Shown here: positions 18,196 to 26,837 of the stretch, in pieces
How positions within the stretch are numbered: the stretch's first letter is position 1
Layout of the letters: each line of letters begins with the position of its first letter
Assembly: GCA_024402505.1 (NCBI GenBank)
Contig: JAKSTP010000010.1
Coordinates: 1 to 64,000, forward strand
Direction: 5' to 3'
Length of the DNA stretch: 64,000 nt
From: Treponema sp.
Lineage (GTDB): Bacteria; Spirochaetota; Spirochaetia; Treponematales; Treponemataceae
The notes under the pieces: model-generated
Seen by the model: only the letters and a program-made list of their open reading frames with translations
The model's database searches: none
What the model was told of the DNA's origin: nothing
Made by a program: the position numbers and the translations under genes

Positions 18196-18784
18196 AACAA
18201 AAAACCGGAAATTTCCTCTTTGGGCAAAAATCCTTGTAAGAGTTCTTATTCCCGTTATTTGCGGGGCCGCACTTGTTACAGGTGCAGTTTTAGGATGGAG
18301 ACGCATTACCGCTGTAAAAACTGAAAAAAAAGTGGCCCTTGTAGAAGCAAAACTTTTGCAGTGCGCCGAATTGACTACCCATAAGTATCAGTATTCCGAC
18401 ATAATTTCCATTAAAAAGCACAATATGATTGCAAAAAGCTACAGTATCATCAGATATTCTGGAGTGATTCGCATTGGTATTCCAAATATTGAAGATATGA
18501 AGGTTAGCTTTGGAAAATCCACCGATAATACTGTTTTTGTTGATCTTCCAAAATGCGAAATTCTTGGAAATGATATTACGGAAGAAGAAATTTTTGATGA
18601 ATCCTTAAGCGTATTTATTCCTATTACCACCTCGGAAATTTTTCAGGAAATAGAAACTTCAAGGCTCCTTATGCAGGATAAACTGGTTGAAAGGGGCATT
18701 ATTGATGAGGCTGATGAAAGGGCAAAAACTCTGGTTCGGGGTATTTTCCAGTCTGCCGGTTTTGAGGACGTTCGTTTCAAATAG
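18182..18784 (+). CDS. DUF4230 domain-containing membrane protein
   Basis: 200 residues. I chose the start at 18182, inside the recG end, because GGAG lies 6-7 nt upstream and the sequence begins with a charged tail and one membrane anchor (ILVRVLIPVICGAALVTGAVLGW). The rest fits DUF4230: AELTTHKYQYSDI, then VRIGIPNIEDMKVSF-like strands and a helical end. Function unknown; co-translation with recG is likely by overlap only. Confidence 0.75.
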   Translation: MEKDKTKNRKFPLWAKILVRVLIPVICGAALVTGAVLGWRRITAVKTEKKVALVEAKLLQCAELTTHKYQYSDIISIKKHNMIAKSYSIIRYSGVIRIGIPNIEDMKVSFGKSTDNTVFVDLPKCEILGNDITEEEIFDESLSVFIPITTSEIFQEIETSRLLMQDKLVERGIIDEADERAKTLVRGIFQSAGFEDVRFK

Positions 18785-18935
18785 ATGCTGAAACGAGTTC
18801 AGCATGACACCCTCCTGTCATCCCGAATTAAAACACTGTCATCCCGAACGACCCTCCTGTCATCCCGAACGACACTACTGTCATCCCGAATTTAAACATT
18901 GTCATCCCGAACTTGTTTCGGGATCTTTTTTGAAA
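18785..18935. repeat. Array of TGTCATCCCGAA repeats ending in a hairpin
   Basis: A perfect 8-bp inverted repeat (ATGCTGAA ... TTCAGCAT, 18785-18805) is followed by five copies of TGTCATCCCGAA separated by 10-13 nt spacers. The last copy is part of TCCCGAA-CTTG-TTTCGGGA plus a T-run. A single diverged unit, ATCCTGAACTTGTTTCAGGAT, recurs at 44614-44634. These are dispersed intergenic palindromes of the REP type. Confidence 0.85.
18906..18931 (+). terminator. Terminator-like hairpin before guaA
   Basis: TCCCGAA pairs with TTCGGGA around a short loop and is followed by TCTTTTTT. It ends the recG-DUF4230 unit and doubles as the last repeat unit of the array. Confidence 0.65.
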
Positions 18936-19010
18936 ATATTCATATAATAGAAACTTTCTCTGCATTGTGATAATATATGGTGAATTATTATATATTTTGA
19001 GGGCGCCTTT

Positions 19011-20900
19011 ATGTCACGTGAAAAGATTGTAGTTTTGGATTTTGGAAGCCAGTACGCTCATCTTATTGCAAAAAGATTCCGTATGCTTGGATATTACAGC
19101 GAAATTGCTCTGCCAAGTGCCGATCTTAAGGTTTTTGAAAATGCAAAAGGTGTAGTTTTTTCAGGCGGACCTGCATCTATTTATGATGAAAAGGTTCCTG
19201 AATTCAACAGTGATATTCTTAATCTTGATATTCCGATTCTGGGTCTCTGCTACGGTCACTATATTGTGCATAACGGCTACAATGGAAAAATTGCCAAAGC
19301 TCCTGTAGGTGAATTCGGATTTGCTACACTTAATCTGAATCCTGCCGTAAAATCGCCGCTTTTTGAAGGAATTGAACCAACACAGCAGGTTTGGATGAGC
19401 CACCAGGACGGTGTTATGGAAATGGGTGAGGGCTTTGAAGTTGTAGGATCTACAAAAGACTGTCCTTACGCAGCCACACAGAACCTGGCAAAAAAACGCT
19501 TTTCTCTTCAGTGCCACTGTGAAGTAAAAGACACTCCTTGCGGAAACCAGATTTTCCAGAACTTTGCAAAATACTGTGGCATGGAAACCAACTGGGATCA
19601 GGATACAGTTCTTGCTACAATCCTTGAAAACATTAAAAAAGACGCTCATAAAGAAGACGGCGATAAAAACGTACTTCTGTTCCTTTCAGGCGGAGTAGAT
19701 TCAACAATCGCTTTTGCACTTTTGAACAAAGCTTTGGGACAGGACAGAGTTCTTGGTCTCCACATTGATAACGGTTTTATGCGCAAAAACGAAAGTCAGA
19801 AAGTTGCCGATGCTTACCGCAAGTTTGGATTCAATAACTTTATTGTAGAAGATGCCAGCAAAAGCTTCCTTAAGGCAGTTGAAGGTCTTACAGATCCTCA
19901 GAAAAAACGAATGGCCGTTGGTGAAAACTTCATTACAGTTCGTGACGCTGTTGTAAAAGCCCAGGGGTTGGACGAAACAAAATATATGCTGGCTCAGGGA
20001 ACTCTTTATCCGGATATCATTGAATCGGGTGGAACAAAAAACAGCCACACAATCAAGACACACCATAACCGTGTTGAAGGAATCCAGAAACTTATTGAAC
20101 AGGGCATGATTATTGAACCTTTGAAGGACCTTTATAAAGATGAAGTTCGTGCCATTGGTAAAAAACTGGGACTTTCAGATGAACTTGTTATGCGTCATCC
20201 TTTCCCAGGACCTGGCCTTTCAATCAACGTACTTTGTTCAGAAGGTGAAATGAGCGCTGAAGACAAAGCTGAACTTGCAAAAGCCCAGGCTGAACTTGAT
20301 GGTATTAATATTGATCAGTTCTGTCCTCATTGCATGGAAGGTCTTGTCCGTACAGCACTTCCTGTTCGTTCTGTTGGTGTTCAGGGAGATTTCCGCACTT
20401 ACCGTTTTCCAGCCTGTCTTGCCTTTGAACGCTACGAAGACGGTTTCTATCATCTTCCAGCTGCATGGGATAAAATTGAAGAGTGTTCAAGCAATATTAC
20501 AAACACTGCAAAATATCTGAACCGCACTGTAATCAAACTGTGGCAGCGTCCTGACCTTAAAGACGAAGATTTTTCTCTCCAGAAAGGTTACTGTACAAAA
20601 GACCGTCTTGATCAGCTTCGTGAAGCCGATAACGTTGTTCTGGAAAATCTCCACGCTTCAGGCTGGTACGACATTATTTTCCAGCACCTTACAATTACAA
20701 TTCCTTATGCAAGCCGCCCTGATCACACAACTTTCGTTCTGCGTCCGGTTTGTTCTGAAGATGTAATGACTGCCCGATTTGCACAGCTTCCACAGGATCT
20801 TCTGCATAAAATCGTGGAGGAGATTTCAAAATTCGACTTTGTAGATGCCATTCTTTTTGACGCTACAAATAAACCGCCTGCAACTTTTGGCTGGGAGTAA
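19011..20900 (+). CDS. guaA: GMP synthase (glutamine-hydrolysing), long eukaryote-like form
   Basis: 629 residues against about 515-525 for typical bacterial enzymes. It converts XMP to GMP with glutamine. The class I amidotransferase domain has Cys80 in GLCYGHY and His169/Glu171 in QCHCEV, where most enzymes have QFHPE. The ATP-pyrophosphatase loop LSGGVDST is at 225-232. After HPFPGPGL the dimerisation domain holds a ~100-residue extra segment and ends in NKPPATFGWE, close to the human-type layout. GAGGGCG precedes the ATG. The LCP gene follows by 9 nt. Confidence 0.93.
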   Translation: MSREKIVVLDFGSQYAHLIAKRFRMLGYYSEIALPSADLKVFENAKGVVFSGGPASIYDEKVPEFNSDILNLDIPILGLCYGHYIVHNGYNGKIAKAPVGEFGFATLNLNPAVKSPLFEGIEPTQQVWMSHQDGVMEMGEGFEVVGSTKDCPYAATQNLAKKRFSLQCHCEVKDTPCGNQIFQNFAKYCGMETNWDQDTVLATILENIKKDAHKEDGDKNVLLFLSGGVDSTIAFALLNKALGQDRVLGLHIDNGFMRKNESQKVADAYRKFGFNNFIVEDASKSFLKAVEGLTDPQKKRMAVGENFITVRDAVVKAQGLDETKYMLAQGTLYPDIIESGGTKNSHTIKTHHNRVEGIQKLIEQGMIIEPLKDLYKDEVRAIGKKLGLSDELVMRHPFPGPGLSINVLCSEGEMSAEDKAELAKAQAELDGINIDQFCPHCMEGLVRTALPVRSVGVQGDFRTYRFPACLAFERYEDGFYHLPAAWDKIEECSSNITNTAKYLNRTVIKLWQRPDLKDEDFSLQKGYCTKDRLDQLREADNVVLENLHASGWYDIIFQHLTITIPYASRPDHTTFVLRPVCSEDVMTARFAQLPQDLLHKIVEEISKFDFVDAILFDATNKPPATFGWE

Positions 20901-20909
20901 TGCTGACTG

Positions 20910-22124
20910 ATGAAACGAAAATTTCGTGATGAACAGAAGGGTGCCGTTTTTCTTGGCGTTATTCTTCTTCTGGTTCTGGCAGTAACTTTAATCTTCACCT
21001 TTGCTTTAAGAACGGACACTGTTTCGGATATCCTTGAAAGTGACCAGGTAATCCGTGTGCTTTACGTTTTTGAAGATGAAGACTGCGGCCTTCTTTTTTC
21101 CAGCGTTCTCATTTACTATCCGGAAAGTAAGCGGGGTGCCATTGTAAACATTCCGAATAAAACCGGTGCCATTTACAAGAGCCTTGGACGTGTAGACCAG
21201 ATACAGGCGGTTTACATGGAGAAGGGGATTCAGGCGTTTAAAAACGAAGTTGCCGATCTTCTTGAAACTCCAATCCCATTTTATTCAGTAGTAAAGGCCG
21301 ACGAATTTTACGATTTTATAGATATGGTAGGCGGTTTCAGAATCTTTATACCATCTCCTATTGATAACACTGACGAAAACGGAAAACGCTGGCTTCTTCC
21401 AAGTGGTGCCGTTACTTTGGATGGTGAAAAGATTGAGACCTATCTTCATTATGATGATGAAACCACCAATGATGATGAATACGAAATCCGCTGTCAGAAT
21501 GTAATGGCTGCTTATCTTACAAGCCTTCACGATAAGGCCTATAGTATTCTTGATAATAAAAACTTTAAGCGCTATACAAAGCACTTTATATCAGATATGG
21601 AAAATGACGACAAATACCGTCTTTTCTCATTTTTATCAGAAATTGACAGTGAATCTGTTGTAAAGCAGACAATCACTGGAAGTTATACAACTATGGATGG
21701 GAAGACTCTTCTCATGCCACAGAATAACGGCGACTTTATTAAAGATGCAGTTAAACAGACAACCGGTATGCTCATCACAACCGGCGGCAACATGACAAGC
21801 CGAATCTACGTTTTGCAGATTCAGAACGGAACTAAAAACCAGGGGCTTGCCGGACGGACCGCTACCCTGTTCAAAAATGCCGCAACTTACGACGTATTGG
21901 ATGCTACAAACGCCGACCGTGATGATTATGAAGAAACTGTAATTGTTGACCACATTGGTAATCCCGAAGTGGCACAGATGGTTGGAAGCTTCATCAACTG
22001 CAGCAATATTAAAGAAGAAGAAATTAAACCGGAGGAAGAAGGTGACTACACTGCGGCCAACGTAGACTTTACCATTATTTTGGGAAAAGACTTTAACGGA
22101 CGCCGGGTAGTATCTTCAAGATAA
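20910..22124 (+). CDS. LytR-CpsA-Psr family protein with LytR C-terminal domain
   Basis: 404 residues: a cytoplasmic tail, one membrane anchor (GVILLLVLAVTLIFTF), an LCP core (VLIYYPESKRGAIVNIPNKT, then FYDFIDMVGGFRIFIPSPID) and a C-terminal LytR_C domain (SRIYVLQIQNGTKNQGLA ...). LCP enzymes attach glycans to envelope polymers. In a Gram-negative-type spirochete the acceptor is unknown. The usual arginine-rich active site is weakly preserved, so activity is uncertain. It sits 9 nt after guaA and 4 nt before rsfS. Confidence 0.8.
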   Translation: MKRKFRDEQKGAVFLGVILLLVLAVTLIFTFALRTDTVSDILESDQVIRVLYVFEDEDCGLLFSSVLIYYPESKRGAIVNIPNKTGAIYKSLGRVDQIQAVYMEKGIQAFKNEVADLLETPIPFYSVVKADEFYDFIDMVGGFRIFIPSPIDNTDENGKRWLLPSGAVTLDGEKIETYLHYDDETTNDDEYEIRCQNVMAAYLTSLHDKAYSILDNKNFKRYTKHFISDMENDDKYRLFSFLSEIDSESVVKQTITGSYTTMDGKTLLMPQNNGDFIKDAVKQTTGMLITTGGNMTSRIYVLQIQNGTKNQGLAGRTATLFKNAATYDVLDATNADRDDYEETVIVDHIGNPEVAQMVGSFINCSNIKEEEIKPEEEGDYTAANVDFTIILGKDFNGRRVVSSR

Positions 22125-22128
22125 CGCT

Positions 22129-22476
22129 ATGGAAAAAACATTTAAAGAAAAAGCACTGGAAATTGCCCAGCTTCTGGAAGATGGAAAAGGAAAGGATGTT
22201 ACGGTTCTTGATGTTTCTGAATTGAACAGCTGGACTGATTATTTTGTAATCTGCACAATCAATTCTTCAGCACACTGGCAGGGACTTTACCGCCAGGTAA
22301 AAGATTACGTAAAAGATAATGATATGGAAATCCACGTAACAAACAGAAAATCACCGGATGGCGACGACTGGAACCTGATTGATATTGGCAGCGTGGTTGT
22401 ACATCTTATGAGTGAACCTGCACGAGAGTTTTACGATCTTGAAAAACTCTGGCATGCAGGTACAAAACTCAAATAA
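22129..22476 (+). CDS. rsfS: Ribosomal silencing factor RsfS
   Basis: 115 residues. It binds ribosomal protein uL14 and blocks subunit joining. Family signatures: KDVTVLDVSELNSWTDYFVICT, then a C-terminal WNLIDIGSVVVHLMSEPAREFYDLEKLW. It begins 4 nt after the LCP gene without an obvious ribosome site, so translational coupling is likely. It converges on thrH with only 3 nt between stop codons. Confidence 0.96.
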   Translation: MEKTFKEKALEIAQLLEDGKGKDVTVLDVSELNSWTDYFVICTINSSAHWQGLYRQVKDYVKDNDMEIHVTNRKSPDGDDWNLIDIGSVVVHLMSEPAREFYDLEKLWHAGTKLK

Positions 22477-22479
22477 TTA

Positions 22480-23079
22480 TTAAAGGGCTTCCTTAATTGC
22501 ATTAAGGAGGTCTTTGTATTCAGTAAAGGCTTTGAACTGTGGGTATTCTTTGATGATATTCTCTGTAGAACGGAAAAGGAAACCTGCTTTCGAAGCCTTA
22601 ATCATTCCAAGGTCATTGAAGCTGTCACCACTGGCAATAGTATCGTAACCAATAGACTGAAGGGCTTTTACTGTAGTAAGTTTGCTCTGGTCGCAGCGCA
22701 TTTTGTGGCCTGTAATCTCACCGTTTTCAGAAACAACAAGTTCGTTGCACATGATTGTAGGCCAGCCCAGTTTTTTCATAAGTGGAGTAGCAAACTGACT
22801 GAAAGTATCAGAAAGAATGATTACCTGTGTGATTGAACGAAGTTCATCAAGGAATTCTTTTGCGCCAGGAAGAGGATCGATTTTTGCAATAGTGGCCTGA
22901 ATTTCTTTAAGACCAAGACCGTGTTCCTTCAAAATGTTGATGCGGTATTTCATCAATTTGTCATAATCAGGTTCATCCCGGGTAGTGCGTTTAAGTTCAG
23001 GGATGCCTGTTTCTTCAGCAAAAGCAATCCAGATTTCAGGTACAAGAACACCTTCCAAATCCAAACATACGATATTCAT
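22480..23079 (-). CDS. thrH: ThrH-type phosphoserine phosphatase / homoserine phosphotransferase
   Basis: 199 residues of the HAD superfamily. Motif I is DLEGVL (DxEGV, the ThrH form rather than DxDGT), motif II LSDTF, and motif III/IV GDSFNDLGM. The helical cap RDEPDYDKLMKYRI fits ThrH. The family can dephosphorylate phosphoserine and move phosphate to homoserine. An AGGAG site precedes the ATG. A palindromic repeat (element B) sits about 34 nt upstream of the start. Confidence 0.88.
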   Translation of the reverse strand: MNIVCLDLEGVLVPEIWIAFAEETGIPELKRTTRDEPDYDKLMKYRINILKEHGLGLKEIQATIAKIDPLPGAKEFLDELRSITQVIILSDTFSQFATPLMKKLGWPTIMCNELVVSENGEITGHKMRCDQSKLTTVKALQSIGYDTIASGDSFNDLGMIKASKAGFLFRSTENIIKEYPQFKAFTEYKDLLNAIKEAL

Positions 23080-23112
23080 ATAAAACTCCTGTAATAGTAG
23101 TACAAAATAATT

Positions 23113-23190
23113 CTACGCGGTTGTGAAGGCTCCCGTTGGGAACCGTACCAGAAACCACGACAGTCCTCCGCCTTCTCAACGCATCGGTTT
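23113..23190. repeat. Palindromic repeat element B (short form)
   Basis: Arms GCGGTTGTGAAGGCTCCC and GGACTG...CCTTCTCAACGC form an imperfect inverted repeat. It contains CTCCCGTTGGGAACCG, nearly the core of element A, and CCTCCGCC on the other side. It lies between divergent thrH and the carboxylesterase gene. Confidence 0.65.
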
Positions 23191-23302
23191 AAAGAGTGTA
23201 ACATTTTTACAGGATCTTTTAAATATAAGGGAATGTCTGTATTTAAAAATGTGCACTTGGTTTTATAATTTAACTTAGCATATTAATAAAAAGGACTGCA
23301 TT

Positions 23303-24814
23303 ATGATTAAAACTACAAAGTGTGAATATGGTAAAGTTCGGGGAATTGCTGCTGCTGATCCTCGTATCATTTCTTACAAAGGACTTCCTTATGCTCAGCC
23401 TCCAGTGGGGGAACTTCGATGGCGGGCTCCTCAGAAACATGATAAATGGGAAGGGGTGCGGGACTGTTTTACCTTTGGCCCAATTCCTTGCCAGAGCAAA
23501 CCTCAGCCAGGCATCACCAATATTTATGACCTTGAATGGAACGTAGACAAAGAAATTCCTATGGATGAAGATTGTCTTACGCTGAACATCTGGACTCCTG
23601 CAAAAGATACAAGCGAACGCCTTCCGGTTTATTTCTGGATTTACGGTGGCGGTCTTCAGTGGGGAAACAGTGCCGAAATGGAATTTGACGGTGAAAGAAT
23701 TGCCCGTCGTGGAATCGTTGTGGTTACCATCAACTACCGCCTGAATGTGTTCGGATTTTTTGCATCAACAGAAAAAGATAAAAATGGCGCTTTGGTAGAA
23801 CGAAATATTGGAAGCCGAGACCAGCAGTTTGCTTTGGAATGGGTTTACAACAATATTGCAAATTTTGGCGGCGATCCAAATCACATTGTGATTGGTGGAC
23901 AGAGTGCGGGAGGTGGAAGCGTCTTAACTCAGCTGAACTATCCTGAAAATAAAAAATACATCAAGGGGGCTGTGGTAGAAAGCGGTTACTTTAAGAATCC
24001 TTACATCGATCACTTTAATTTCCCAGTTGATGAAGCAGAAAAACAGAGTGCCGAATTTATTAAGTCTTTGGGCTGCAAAAATATTGATGAAGCAAAAGCC
24101 CTTTCTTGGGAGCAGGTGCGTGACTGTAACGACAACTTCCACAAAATGTGGTTCGGTCTTACTGGAAATGATTTTACTCGAACAGGCGTTGAACAGGCAA
24201 TTGCCGAAAAGACTTTCATTGACGTTCCAATGATTCACGGATGGACCGACAACGAATTCTTTGGGGAAATTGAAGCAAAAACTTCTGAAGAATTTGAAGC
24301 AAAGGCCCGTGAAGTTTATGGAAAAGATGCAGAAGAATTCCTTAAGATTATGGGCGGAACAAAAGACCTGGCAGCTGCCTGCAAAAACAGCCGTTTTAAT
24401 TCAGTGGAACTTGGAAATGTAATGTTTACACGTCTTCGTAAAAATGCCGGTTTTAAAAGCAAAAGCTGGATGTACGAATTTGGACCTTTCATGCCTGGTG
24501 GAGACAATCCTGGTGCATTCCACTCCAGCGACCTGTGGTTCTTCTTTGAAACCCTGGCAAAATGCTGGAGACCGTTTACCGGAAAAGATTACGATCTTTC
24601 AAGAAAGATGTGCAATTACCTGTGTAACTTCATCAAAAACCTGGATCCAAACGGAAAAGACACCGATCCTGACAGCACAGATCTTCCTGCATGGAAAGCC
24701 TATGATGAAAAAGACAGTCCATGCATCATGAACTTCAAGACTCAGCCAGATCCAGAAAATCGTCCGGTAGCAGCCGATCTGAAATTCTATATGAAGCATT
24801 TTGAGAATAAATAA
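23303..24814 (+). CDS. Type B carboxylesterase
   Basis: 503 residues of the alpha/beta-hydrolase carboxylesterase family. It shows the GLPYAQPPVGELRWRAPQ start, the EDCLTLNIWTP motif, an oxyanion YGGGLQWG and the nucleophile elbow GGQSAGGGS. The His of the triad lies in the GAFHSSDLWFFF region. No signal peptide, so it is cytoplasmic. With the nearby GH10 enzyme it may remove acetyl or feruloyl esters from imported xylo-oligosaccharides (inference). AAAGGAC precedes the ATG, and a TATAAT box lies at 23264-23269. Confidence 0.85.
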   Translation: MIKTTKCEYGKVRGIAAADPRIISYKGLPYAQPPVGELRWRAPQKHDKWEGVRDCFTFGPIPCQSKPQPGITNIYDLEWNVDKEIPMDEDCLTLNIWTPAKDTSERLPVYFWIYGGGLQWGNSAEMEFDGERIARRGIVVVTINYRLNVFGFFASTEKDKNGALVERNIGSRDQQFALEWVYNNIANFGGDPNHIVIGGQSAGGGSVLTQLNYPENKKYIKGAVVESGYFKNPYIDHFNFPVDEAEKQSAEFIKSLGCKNIDEAKALSWEQVRDCNDNFHKMWFGLTGNDFTRTGVEQAIAEKTFIDVPMIHGWTDNEFFGEIEAKTSEEFEAKAREVYGKDAEEFLKIMGGTKDLAAACKNSRFNSVELGNVMFTRLRKNAGFKSKSWMYEFGPFMPGGDNPGAFHSSDLWFFFETLAKCWRPFTGKDYDLSRKMCNYLCNFIKNLDPNGKDTDPDSTDLPAWKAYDEKDSPCIMNFKTQPDPENRPVAADLKFYMKHFENK

Positions 24815-24948
24815 ATGACTCATATTTCCGACAAAAAATATATTGATACAATCATAGCTGAATTGAATTAAGGAAATACAGTTTTCTTCTAATCCCATTT
24901 TATACAATTTTTAGGTAGATTTAATTATTTCATTCAGAAAAACTATCA

Positions 24949-24956
24949 TGTAAAAT
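24949..24956 (+). promoter_or_regulatory. -10 box directly before the ABC exporter gene (leaderless candidate)
   Basis: TG immediately followed by TAAAAT ends 6 nt before the ATG at 24963. No ribosome site is visible between it and the start. Confidence 0.5.
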
Positions 24957-24962
24957 TACAAT

Positions 24963-26837
24963 ATGGACCGAAGAAAACTAAATCCTTATTACAAAGAGTA
25001 CGGCTTATTTTCAAATTGTGCATATCTTCTTAAACAGGTAATCCGCCACAAGAAGGCCCTTTTTGTGATTACATTGATTTTGTTTTTCTGTACTCCAATC
25101 CAGATGTATTCCTGGTCTTATATCACAAAGCTGGTTATTGATCTTGTAACAGGGGAGTATATGCTGACGCCGAAAACTCTTGGATTCTTAGGCATCAGTG
25201 TTACCCTTTTAATGCTGCTGGTAAACTTTTTCCAGGGCTATGTTCAGAATGTTTCCAACTGGATGTATATGCTGGTTCGTATGCGTATGGTCCGGGATAA
25301 AAACATGAAGACTATGACCATGGATTTTTATCATCTGGAAGATCAGCAGGTTCTTGATATTTACTGGCGTGCCGGGCAGGCCTGTGAAGGTTCTTACCAG
25401 GGTGTTGAAGGCATGCTCCGGCAAATGTCCGAAATTGTAGTCCAGCTTGGGGTTGTTATTGTTGGAATTGCCATTTTAAGTTCACTGAATATGTGGCTTG
25501 TACTTGTAATGGTGATTGCAGCAGTAGCAAACGGGATTATGAGCACCTTAACCAGCCGTAAATCTAAGCGGGAAGTGTGGGATGTTCTTGCTCCCTGGTG
25601 GCGAAAACGGTGGTACATGGACCGCATTACCTCCAATTTTGACACAGCAAAAGATATCCGCATGTTCGGTCTTAAAGACTGGCTTATGGGAAAATACCGT
25701 GAACTTAATAAAACCCGTGTAGAACTTGAAAAACACAATCGTGTCATGTGGTTCTGGTGTTCCATGTGGTATACCTTCAGCTGGCTTTGTGTTCAGGCCT
25801 TCCTTTATTTTTATCTGATCCGCCAGATCTGGATGGGAAATATGACGGTGGGAAATTTCTCCCTGTACCTTTCATCAGCCATGACTTTCTTTGGCTATGT
25901 GGACAATATTACTGGAAGGGTAGCCCAGATGATGGGGCGAAACCGTGAAGTAAATGATTACAGAAGCTTTATGGATTTTGATATTTCTGGTGATAAAAAA
26001 GACGGTATTCCTGTTCCTGTTATGGAAAAATATGAGTTTACCTTTGAAAATGTAAGTTTTAAATATCCGGGAGCCGAAAAATACGCCTTAAAAGATTTAA
26101 ATCTTACCTTAAAGGCAGGAGAACGGCTTGCAGTGGTTGGCTTGAACGGTGCCGGAAAATCAACCTTTATAAAACTTCTTCTAAGACTTTATATTCCTAC
26201 GGAAGGCCGCATCCTTTTGAACGGCGTGGATATTCTGGATTATGCCCGTGATTCCTACTATTCCATTTTTGCGCCTCTTTTCCAGGACGTTTCGCTTTTT
26301 GCCTTTCCAATGGCCGAAAATGTTTCCATGAAAACACCAGAGAACACCGACAAGGAAAAAGCCCTTAAAAATCTTATTGATGCCGGAATGAAAGAAAAAC
26401 TTGATTCACTTAAAGACGGCATTGATACTCAGCTCCTTAAAGTAGTTTACGATGATGGAGTGGATCTTTCGGGAGGCGAAAAACAGAAACTTGCCCTGGC
26501 CCGTGCTCTTTACAAAGACTGTCCTGTTGTTGTTCTTGATGAACCTACCGCAGCTCTTGATGCCATTGCCGAAGGAAAACTTTATTCTGATTTTGACAAG
26601 CTGATTGCCGGGAAAACTTCCGTATACATTTCCCACCGCCTATCATCAACACAGTTCTGCAATAATGTTGCCATGTTCAAAGATGGAATGATGGTGGAAT
26701 ACGGAGATCACAAAAGTCTTCTGGAAAAGGGCGGTGAATATGCAAAAATGTTCGAAATCCAGGCCCAGTATTATAAGGAGGGAAAAGAGTGGGGTAACGA
26801 TGATGTTTTAAAGGAGGAAAGTCATTATGAACAATAA
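24963..26837 (+). CDS. ABC transporter, fused permease and ATPase (exporter half 1)
   Basis: 624 residues: an N-terminal six-helix type IV exporter domain, then an ATPase with Walker A GLNGAGKST, signature LSGGEKQKLALARAL, Walker B VVVLDEPTAALD and H-loop ISHRLSS. Both catalytic residues look intact. The second half-transporter starts 11 nt before this gene stops, so the two probably form a heterodimer. Substrate unknown. The start has no ribosome site but lies just after a -10 box. Confidence 0.88.
   Translation: MDRRKLNPYYKEYGLFSNCAYLLKQVIRHKKALFVITLILFFCTPIQMYSWSYITKLVIDLVTGEYMLTPKTLGFLGISVTLLMLLVNFFQGYVQNVSNWMYMLVRMRMVRDKNMKTMTMDFYHLEDQQVLDIYWRAGQACEGSYQGVEGMLRQMSEIVVQLGVVIVGIAILSSLNMWLVLVMVIAAVANGIMSTLTSRKSKREVWDVLAPWWRKRWYMDRITSNFDTAKDIRMFGLKDWLMGKYRELNKTRVELEKHNRVMWFWCSMWYTFSWLCVQAFLYFYLIRQIWMGNMTVGNFSLYLSSAMTFFGYVDNITGRVAQMMGRNREVNDYRSFMDFDISGDKKDGIPVPVMEKYEFTFENVSFKYPGAEKYALKDLNLTLKAGERLAVVGLNGAGKSTFIKLLLRLYIPTEGRILLNGVDILDYARDSYYSIFAPLFQDVSLFAFPMAENVSMKTPENTDKEKALKNLIDAGMKEKLDSLKDGIDTQLLKVVYDDGVDLSGGEKQKLALARALYKDCPVVVLDEPTAALDAIAEGKLYSDFDKLIAGKTSVYISHRLSSTQFCNNVAMFKDGMMVEYGDHKSLLEKGGEYAKMFEIQAQYYKEGKEWGNDDVLKEESHYEQ

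Noticed and set aside
18785..18935. Short CRISPR array
   Set aside because: Repeats are only ~12 nt with 10-13 nt spacers, partly palindromic, and no cas genes are present.
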